Shown: positions 1-3,683 of the stretch, piece after piece
Layout of the letters: every line of letters begins with the position of its first letter
Position numbering within the stretch: the stretch's first letter is position 1
Notes under the pieces: generated by a model
Seen by the model: only the letters and a program-made list of their open reading frames with translations
Told to the model about the DNA's origin: nothing
Databases searched by the model: none
NCBI GenBank assembly: GCA_031283015.1
Contig: JAITCQ010000042.1
Span: forward strand, 1 to 5,213
Length of the DNA: 5,213 bases
Reading direction: 5' to 3'
Origin: Candidatus Methanoplasma sp.
GTDB lineage: Archaea > Thermoplasmatota > Thermoplasmata > Methanomassiliicoccales > Methanomethylophilaceae
Made by a program: the position numbers and the translations under genes

Positions 1-57
1 TTATTTCTCAATAAAAAAGCGCTTTCTTTTTGAAAAAATTTTTACGGGGAAGTGCCA

Positions 58-75
58 CCCCCCCCCCCCCCCCCC
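58..75. repeat. Homopolymer tract of 18 C
   Basis: Eighteen consecutive C residues follow GCCA and are followed directly by a 7-bp hairpin. A homopolymer this long is prone to slippage during replication and sequencing, so the length may vary between cells or be partly an assembly artefact. No gene reads through it convincingly: the plus frame across it would give a poly-proline start with no ribosome binding site. Phase variation of a coding sequence is therefore not supported. Confidence 0.9.
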
Positions 76-95
76 GCTTTGATTTTCGTCAAAGC
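76..95. repeat. Perfect inverted repeat next to the C run
   Basis: GCTTTGA (76-82) and TCAAAGC (89-95) are perfect complements around a six-base loop TTTTCG. The stem begins at the base directly after the C18 tract. No T-rich tract follows on the plus strand, so it is not a standard terminator. The role is unknown. Confidence 0.7.
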
Positions 96-129
96 GAACA
101 TATATCGATATTCATCGGATCGATCTAGA

Positions 130-149
130 GTGCCACAACGTCCTGGCAC
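130..149. repeat. Short inverted repeat
   Basis: GTGCCA (130-135) pairs perfectly with TGGCAC (144-149) across an eight-base loop. The left arm lies in AGTGCCAC, which also occurs at 51-58 just before the C run, so the same eight bases appear twice within 80 bases. The function is unknown, and six base pairs could arise by chance. Confidence 0.45.
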
Positions 150-161
150 AGAGCAAGTGTT

Positions 162-197
162 CTCTTTTGTGCGGCAGCGGCCCTCTTTTTTTGTGCG
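162..197. repeat. Imperfect direct repeat CTCTTTT(TTT)GTGCG
   Basis: CTCTTTTGTGCG at 162-173 recurs at 183-197 with three extra T residues, separated by a nine-base GC-rich spacer (174-182). The two copies begin 21 bases apart, about two helical turns, which would suit a pair of protein-binding sites. No regulated gene is close by, so this is only a described pattern. Confidence 0.4.
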
Positions 198-484
198 TTG
201 GATGCAACCTCCCGCTCTCTCCTCCTGCGGCCCCGATTCCGAAGACCTTGCGGACCGACCGGCGTGACGTCACGATCGGTACTTTCCGACCTTCAGGATC
301 AATATCTTAAAACCATTTTCCGGCTTGTTCGGGGGCGTTTTCAATACCCTTACTGAACATGCCGAAAGCGTATTCGATCGGCTCCTCGGATCGGATGTGC
401 TACCTCAACACCCCTGCGATCAATGGGTCCTGTCGCAATCCTTCCGCTAGTTGAACGTCATGGTCTGTGCGGATCTATGCGGCA

Positions 485-505
485 CCGCCTCGCTTGCGGA
501 GGCGG
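485..505. repeat. GC-rich hairpin upstream of the promoter
   Basis: CCGCCTC (485-491) pairs with GAGGCGG (499-505) around the loop GCTTGCG, giving a perfect seven-pair stem that is almost all GC. It lies about 45 bases upstream of the TATA-like box at 550-562. No T run follows it on the plus strand, and on the minus strand only mixed sequence follows. It could be a structured end of an upstream transcript or a protein-binding palindrome. Confidence 0.45.
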
Positions 506-549
506 GCGGGCTCGAGAACATTACCGCCGCTGCAGACCGCAAAACGAGC

Positions 550-562
550 TATATTTTTAATA
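550..562 (+). promoter_or_regulatory. Archaeal TATA box for the small membrane protein gene
   Basis: TATATTTTTAATA stands out against GC-rich surroundings, with a purine-rich AAAACGAG just upstream where a BRE would sit. Archaeal transcription normally starts about 25 bases downstream of the TATA centre, which predicts a start near 580 and a leader of roughly 135 nt before the ATG at 717. This is long for an archaeal mRNA, many of which are leaderless or have short leaders. No other AT-rich element lies closer to the gene except the A-rich stretch around the ribosome binding site. Confidence 0.5.
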
Positions 563-591
563 GAATCATGCAAATTAACATTACACGGCAT

Positions 592-675
592 CATATCCGA
601 ACAAACGGGTGGATATGCCGCACTCATTCCCCGGCCCGGCCGGCGGAAGGGGGGACCGCCGAAAGGTGCAAGTCC
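592..675 (+). promoter_or_regulatory. Structured 5' leader with two hairpins
   Basis: Two hairpins fall inside the predicted leader. In the first, CATATCC (592-598) pairs with GGATATG (611-617). In the second, GGAC (653-656) pairs with GTCC (672-675). Inside it CGCC (657-660) pairs with GGTG (665-668), including one G-U pair, under a GAAA tetraloop (661-664), with CAA (669-671) bulged on the 3' side. The GC-rich segment between them (629-652) offers alternative pairings, such as CGGCGG at 641-646 with CCGCCG at 656-661, which would be mutually exclusive with the second hairpin. A GNRA loop plus alternative pairings suits a regulatory leader or a small RNA. It matches no riboswitch class well enough to name. 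The ribosome binding site at 705-710 lies 30 bases past the last hairpin. Confidence 0.35.
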
Positions 676-716
676 GAACGGCTTCAAAGAAAAATAAAAA
701 ATTCAGAGGAAAAATA

Positions 717-1118
717 ATGACAAAAAGTAAAGAAAATAAGAGTCCGTTGCAGTCGTTGGCAGGCGGATTGCTGATGACGATCCTGCTGGTCGTGGTCGTA
801 CCTGTTCTGGTGAGCTATTTCATAGCGGGTATCGTGACCGATTTGATCGGCGACACATCCTTCGCAGGTCTGACATCCGGTGCCATAGGCGCTATCGTGA
901 TGTTTGTCATACTGATCCTGTTCATGCTTCTCCTGGGCGGCGGAGCTATCCTAAGGAAATACGGGGTCATCGGCATAGCGGGACTGATATTGGCGTATGT
1001 CGCTCTCGCCATAGTGTTGGAAGATGATTCATACTGGTTCGGGTGGGTCATACCAGTGATAATCGTCGCCATACTGGGCGCCGTATCGTACCTGCGCGAA
1101 AAGAAGAAAAGTAAGTAA
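717..1118 (+). CDS. Small four-helix membrane protein, function unknown
   Basis: This 133-residue protein is not a family I recognise. The start is the ATG at 717, because AGAGGA (705-710) lies six bases upstream. The frame stays open back to 609, but that extension is GC-rich leader with hairpins and has no ribosome binding site. A lysine-rich N-terminus (MTKSKENKS) precedes four hydrophobic stretches at about residues 15-40, 54-76, 81-100 and 107-125, and the tail is strongly basic (REKKKSK). Positive charges at both ends predict that both termini face the cytoplasm. A short acidic loop (LEDDSYWFGW, 101-110) lies between helices 3 and 4, and RKY (80-82) between helices 2 and 3. No catalytic motif or metal-binding cluster is visible. 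It appears to be transcribed alone from the TATA box at 550 and ends before a T-rich tract. Roles such as a small accessory membrane subunit or a stress-related membrane protein are possible but unsupported. Confidence 0.8.
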   Translation: MTKSKENKSPLQSLAGGLLMTILLVVVVPVLVSYFIAGIVTDLIGDTSFAGLTSGAIGAIVMFVILILFMLLLGGGAILRKYGVIGIAGLILAYVALAIVLEDDSYWFGWVIPVIIVAILGAVSYLREKKKSK

Positions 1119-1154
1119 GATACCATCATGATTACCAAACTCATTTGAAACCAC

Positions 1155-1164
1155 TTCTTTTTCT
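1155..1164 (+). terminator. T-rich termination tract after the small membrane protein
   Basis: TTCTTTTTCT on the plus strand lies 37 bases after the stop codon. Archaeal RNA polymerase often terminates at U-rich tracts without needing a stem, so this is a plausible end for the 717-1118 transcript. No perfect hairpin lies immediately upstream. Confidence 0.4.
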
Positions 1165-1173
1165 AAAACCCGC

Positions 1174-1198
1174 CATTCTTCATCCGAGTGAAAGAATG
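1174..1198 (-). terminator. Hairpin downstream of thpR, possible terminator
   Basis: CATTCTT (1174-1180) pairs perfectly with AAGAATG (1192-1198), and the stem can extend inward by CA/TG past a single bulged A. Read on the minus strand it lies about 45 bases after the thpR stop and is followed by GGCGGGTTTT, a weak T tract. A smaller hairpin, GCCGA/TCGGC (1216-1220 with 1225-1229), lies between it and the stop. Either could help end the thpR transcript where two genes converge. Confidence 0.4.
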
Positions 1199-1242
1199 TT
1201 GCGGAAAGGATCATCGCCGACTCCTCGGCCTTAAGGGCTATT

Positions 1243-1788
1243 TCAAACGCCGCTGAGCCTGAAAGGATCGATAACGGAATGGACCGCGCCCTTCGGCGTG
1301 AGATCGCTGCTCATCAAGAATATCTCCGAACATACGAAGGATCCCGCCTCCAAACCGCGTCCGCCGTCCAGGAATTCTGTCAGGGATCTCGACGGCGTCC
1401 TTACTCTGCCGATCGTCACGTGCGCTTTGAAGGGTTTCTTATCATATTTTATGGAAAGCGAGCCAAGCATTCCGTCCAGATCCGACAATATGCTAGGGAA
1501 CGGATCTCCAAGTTCGGCGCCGATCCACACCACGCGGGGATCCTTATTGTTGGGGAACGCGCCGATGCCCTTCAGTGAAACGCCGAACGCTTCGTATCCT
1601 TCCAGCGACCTCATGCGCTCGGACAGTTTCCCGATCTTCTTTTGCTCCACATCCCCCAGGAATCTCAGGGTCAGATGCACCTCCTTCGGTACGCTGACCC
1701 CGGGGGTCCCTCTGAGCTTTTCTTGAGCGTCCGTGACCGCGGGCATCTCAGGTATCTTGAACGAGACGAAAGACCTGATCGTTTCCAT
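1243..1788 (-). CDS. thpR: RNA 2',3'-cyclic phosphodiesterase (ThpR/LigT family)
   Basis: This 181-residue protein is a full-length member of the 2H phosphoesterase superfamily. The two hallmark HxTx motifs are present: HLTL at residues 38-41, followed by RFLGDV, and HVTI at 123-126, followed by GRVR. The opening MxTIRSFVSFKIP is typical of the family's first strand, and the spacing and total length fit ThpR. The paired histidines act as acid and base to open RNA 2',3'-cyclic phosphate ends to 2'-phosphates; the same family can join tRNA halves with 2'-5' linkages in vitro, hence the old name 2'-5' RNA ligase. It is a soluble cytoplasmic enzyme, presumably acting on ends left by tRNA splicing or RNA cleavage. 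The ATG start has only a weak GAG about six bases upstream. The gene is divergent from the MATE exporter and convergent with the small membrane protein, so it is probably a single-gene transcript. Confidence 0.93.
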   Translation of the reverse strand: METIRSFVSFKIPEMPAVTDAQEKLRGTPGVSVPKEVHLTLRFLGDVEQKKIGKLSERMRSLEGYEAFGVSLKGIGAFPNNKDPRVVWIGAELGDPFPSILSDLDGMLGSLSIKYDKKPFKAHVTIGRVRTPSRSLTEFLDGGRGLEAGSFVCSEIFLMSSDLTPKGAVHSVIDPFRLSGV

Positions 1789-1798
1789 TTTTTCTCGA

Positions 1799-1826
1799 TC
1801 TAAGGAAGGCTTAGAATCTATTTGAA
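1799..1826 (-). promoter_or_regulatory. Putative thpR promoter with inverted repeat
   Basis: Read on the minus strand, TTCAAATAG (1818-1826) is the best TATA-like element upstream of thpR and would place the RNA start near 1796, leaving a leader of under ten bases. Between it and the ATG lies an inverted repeat, TCTAAG (1799-1804) and CTTAGA (1810-1815) around GAAGG. It sits where a repressor would block initiation. The TATA match is weak, and a six-base repeat can occur by chance. Confidence 0.3.
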
Positions 1827-1885
1827 CCTGGGCAGACCCGTTCGGAACGGAACGAGCGCGCCCTTATTGTCATACTGAAAAAGTC

Positions 1886-1918
1886 ATATAGTTCATCGGG
1901 ATAGTCAGACCGGAGGGG
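1886..1918 (+). promoter_or_regulatory. MATE gene TATA-like box and ribosome binding site
   Basis: CATATAG (1886-1892), preceded by A-rich AAAAAGT, is the likely TATA element and predicts an RNA start near 1913-1916. GGAGGGG (1912-1918) is a strong Shine-Dalgarno sequence seven bases before the GTG at 1924, and it settles the choice of that start. If the RNA begins near 1913 the leader is very short and the Shine-Dalgarno sequence would lie at its 5' end, so the real TATA element may be slightly further upstream. Confidence 0.45.
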
Positions 1919-1923
1919 ACGCC

Positions 1924-3327
1924 GTGGAGGAATTCGAGAAGACCAAGGACGTGGAGACGCTGCTAGGGGATCCTAAAAAAGCGATACTCGCGATGGCGAT
2001 CCCCACGATAGTCGCCCTCGTCGCCCAGTCAGCGAACAATCTGGTGGATGCGGCTTGGGTGGCGGGCCTGGGCACGGACGCCCTTGCCGCCGTCGGGATA
2101 GTGTTCCCTCTCTTTTTTATTATAATAGGAATATGCAACGGCATCGGGATAGGCGCCGCATCCGCGATCGCGAAGAGGATAGGCGCCGGGGACAAATTGG
2201 AAGCGGATAGGACGGCGACCCATGCCGTGATGCTGATCCTGATCGCAAGCGCGATAACGATGGTGGTGCTCCTTGTGCTCCTGAGGCCTCTTCTGGGGTT
2301 CATGGGCGCCGGAGCCTCCGAGAGCACGATAGAGGAATGCGTCAATTATGCTCTCCCCATCATTGTTTTCGTCGTCGTATTCATGCTGATCGGCGTGCTG
2401 GGCAACATTCTCAGATCCGAGGGGGCGGCCAAACGTTCTATGTATATTTTGATCCTGTCCGCCGTCATAAATCTGGTCCTGGACCCGTTCTTCATCTATG
2501 ACTACGGACTCGGATGGGGGATGATGGGGGCGGCCGTGGCGACGGTCATCTCGGTGGCGATAGCGCTCGTCGTGATCCTGTACTGGTATTTCATCAAGAA
2601 GGACCTGTTCCTGAAGTTCAGGTTCAAGGGGTTCAGGTTCGAGATGCCCATCATCCGCGACATATTCAAAGTGGGCATCCCCGCCGCTCTCCAGATGATG
2701 GTCATATCCTTCGTGGTGGTGTTCATGAACCTGATACTCCTGCAGGCGGGAGGGGACGACGGCGTCGCCATCTATTCGTCGGACTGGAGGATATTGAGCG
2801 TGCTGATGATACCGCTGTTCGGCATAGCGTCCGGTCTGGTGCCAGTCTGCGCCGCGGCGTACGGGGCGAGGCGTTACGACAAGGTGAAGATCGCGTTCAC
2901 TTACGCCGTAAGGATATCGACGCTGTTCATGATCGTCGTAACGGCGATAACGGTAATCCTGGCGCCGCATATACTGATGATATTCACTTACGACCCGGAG
3001 ATGGAGTATCTCAGACCGGGGATGGCCGAATTCCTGAGGATCGGGGCGATATTCCTGCCGTTCGTGGCGATGGGCGCCGCCGCCGAGTCCTTGTTCCAAG
3101 CCCTCGGCATGGGAATGAGGGCGCTGGTGTCCACCGTGTTCAGGAATTTTCTGCTCATCCCGGTGAGTTACATCGCGATGCTGACCACCTCCGGCCTGAC
3201 ATACATCTGGTGGGGGTCAGCGTTCGCCGAGATCGCGGGATCGCTTTTCGTCGCCGTATGGGGTTTCTTCATCCTGAAAGTGCTCATGAAGGAGTTCGAG
3301 CTGGAGAAGAAACTAGCTGGCACATGA
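1924..3327 (+). CDS. MATE family multidrug/metabolite efflux transporter
   Basis: A 467-residue protein of the normal length for a MATE (multidrug and toxic compound extrusion) exporter, which pumps cationic or aromatic compounds out of the cell using a Na+ or H+ gradient. About twelve hydrophobic helices can be placed, at roughly 21-45, 51-75, 99-121, 141-162, 172-192, 197-224, 246-274, 285-311, 325-347, 370-395, 400-420 and 430-455, with the two six-helix halves joined by a basic cytoplasmic loop (FIKKDLFLKFRFKGFRF, 223-239). Diagnostic stretches are NNLVDAAWVAGLG (38-50) and LRSEGAAKRS (163-172) leading into NLVLDPFFIY (183-192). By motif alignment D42, N183 and D187 correspond to D41, N180 and D184 of the Pyrococcus furiosus MATE structure, the cation-coupling residues of the N-terminal lobe, so the pump looks active. 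The start is GTG with a strong GGAGGGG. Codons ATA and AGG are frequent. The substrate cannot be told from sequence. It runs convergently into the tRNA-Leu gene. Confidence 0.95.
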   Translation: MEEFEKTKDVETLLGDPKKAILAMAIPTIVALVAQSANNLVDAAWVAGLGTDALAAVGIVFPLFFIIIGICNGIGIGAASAIAKRIGAGDKLEADRTATHAVMLILIASAITMVVLLVLLRPLLGFMGAGASESTIEECVNYALPIIVFVVVFMLIGVLGNILRSEGAAKRSMYILILSAVINLVLDPFFIYDYGLGWGMMGAAVATVISVAIALVVILYWYFIKKDLFLKFRFKGFRFEMPIIRDIFKVGIPAALQMMVISFVVVFMNLILLQAGGDDGVAIYSSDWRILSVLMIPLFGIASGLVPVCAAAYGARRYDKVKIAFTYAVRISTLFMIVVTAITVILAPHILMIFTYDPEMEYLRPGMAEFLRIGAIFLPFVAMGAAAESLFQALGMGMRALVSTVFRNFLLIPVSYIAMLTTSGLTYIWWGSAFAEIAGSLFVAVWGFFILKVLMKEFELEKKLAGT

Positions 3328-3357
3328 GCGCTTTTCCAAGAGACAGGATGGTGGTAG

Positions 3358-3441
3358 TGCAGAGGAAGGGATTTGAACCCTTGGACCACTAAGGACTAGG
3401 CCCTCAACCTAGCGTCGTTGGCCAAGCTTGACTACCTCTGC
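3358..3441 (-). tRNA. tRNA-Leu, anticodon GAG
   Basis: Read on the minus strand, this gives a complete type II tRNA of 84 nt including discriminator A. The acceptor arms GCAGAGG (3435-3441) and CCTCTGC (3359-3365) pair perfectly. The D arm holds GTC...GAC with the conserved GG. The anticodon stem CTAGG/CCTAG closes the loop TTGAGGG, giving anticodon GAG for leucine codons CUC and CUU. A long variable arm of about 13 nt (TCCTTAGTGGTCC) and the T arm AAGGG-TTCAAAT-CCCTT follow. A long variable arm and A73 are leucine tRNA identity features. CCA is not encoded (the following bases are CTA), as in many archaeal tRNAs, so it must be added after transcription. There is no intron. The 3' end lies 30 bases from the stop codon of the opposing MATE gene. 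Confidence 0.97.
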
Positions 3442-3464
3442 GTAATGTGCGTTGAATGCCCATT

Positions 3465-3476
3465 CAATAAATAAGC
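3465..3476 (-). promoter_or_regulatory. TATA box of the tRNA-Leu gene
   Basis: On the minus strand GCTTATTTATTG is the only AT-rich element upstream of the tRNA. Its centre lies about 30 bases before the mature 5' end, leaving room for a short 5' trailer removed by RNase P. This is the usual archaeal tRNA promoter geometry. Confidence 0.55.
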
Positions 3477-3560
3477 TTTGTTGTGCCTTCCGCTCTGGCA
3501 TTCCGCCGTTCTTCTCATAAACCGCCGCGACCGACCCCGCATTCCGGCGGATCGTGTACC

Positions 3561-3602
3561 TATATTAAAAGAAAAATACCGGCTGACGTTCCCGTCAGCC
3601 GG
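3561..3602 (-). terminator. Hairpin plus T-rich tract, terminator of the metallophosphoesterase gene
   Basis: CCGGCTGACG (3579-3588) and CGTCAGCCGG (3593-3602) form a perfect ten-pair stem with a four-base loop. Read on the minus strand the stem is followed at once by TATTTTTCTTTTAATATA (3578 down to 3561). That is the form of an intrinsic terminator, and it lies about 80 bases after the stop codon of the minus-strand phosphoesterase gene. The T-rich tract alone would suit archaeal termination. It would also keep read-through away from the tRNA promoter at about 3470. Confidence 0.75.
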
Positions 3603-3618
3603 CTTAATGTTTGATTTC

Positions 3619-3647
3619 CAGAGGCGCGCCGCTTCCGCGCGCCTCTG
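3619..3647 (-). terminator. Second perfect GC-rich hairpin after the metallophosphoesterase gene
   Basis: CAGAGGCGCGC (3619-3629) pairs perfectly with GCGCGCCTCTG (3637-3647) around CGCTTCC, making an eleven-pair stem. On the minus strand it lies between the stop codon (3684-3686) and the T-rich terminator, so it would sit in the 3' untranslated RNA. The tail after it is only moderately T-poor (GAAATCAAACATTAAG), so it more likely stabilises the 3' end or acts together with the adjoining terminator than terminates alone. Confidence 0.55.
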
Positions 3648-3683
3648 TTCTTTGCCCCGTGTGGTTCGACCCTCCTGATCACC

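Larger units (their letters stand above)
1..548. other. Long intergenic region without a convincing gene
   Basis: No reading frame here has a ribosome binding site, codon bias like the real genes, or a recognisable protein. The first 50 bases are AT-rich, with two short palindromes (AAAGCGCTTT at 16-25, AAAAATTTTT at 34-43). A pure C run, a hairpin, a cluster of palindromes (ATATCGATAT at 102-111, GATCGATC at 118-125, GTGACGTCAC at 264-273), a second hairpin and an imperfect direct repeat follow. On the minus strand a frame from about 474 to 310 reads like hydrophilic, helical protein (for example EEPIEYAFGMFSKGIE), but TAG codons interrupt it at 475-477 and 400-402 and it ends with TAA at 307-309. 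It may be a decayed gene. The region probably contains the end of a gene outside the window, non-coding DNA, and the upstream part of the promoter at about 550. Confidence 0.6.

Noticed and set aside
52..267. Plus-strand 71-residue frame with a poly-proline start
   Set aside because: The prolines come only from the C run. There is no ribosome binding site, and the remainder has no protein-like pattern.
651..690. Similarity of the 653-675 hairpin to riboswitch cores (glycine P3, CGCCGAAGG-GCAA; cobalamin, GGTG-AA-TCC)
   Set aside because: Only the local hairpin matches. The other conserved glycine-aptamer elements (the GGAGAG/CTCTC pairing and the AGGCAAAAGGAC-type segment) and the cobalamin CCCGC-ACTG segment are absent, and the ribosome binding site follows within 30 bases.
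609..716. Longer start for the membrane protein at ATG 609
   Set aside because: The extra 36 residues are encoded by the hairpin-rich leader and are Gly/Arg/Pro-rich, and there is no ribosome binding site at 609, whereas AGAGGA stands six bases before 717.
451..717. Plus-strand 88-residue frame from TTG, ending in TAA that overlaps the ATG of the membrane protein
   Set aside because: It has no ribosome binding site and runs straight through the TATA box and both leader hairpins. Its composition is unlike a folded protein, so the TAATG overlap is probably a coincidence.
1838..1850. CCGTT-CGG-AACGG inverted repeat between thpR and the MATE gene
   Set aside because: Five base pairs around a three-base loop in GC-rich DNA is too weak to call an operator or terminator.
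2029..3099. Long minus-strand frame (356 residues) opposite the MATE gene, and a 292-residue plus-strand frame at 2514-3392
   Set aside because: Both are out-of-frame shadows of the clear MATE coding sequence. They are rich in His, Arg, Gly and Asp, with no domain and no initiation signals.
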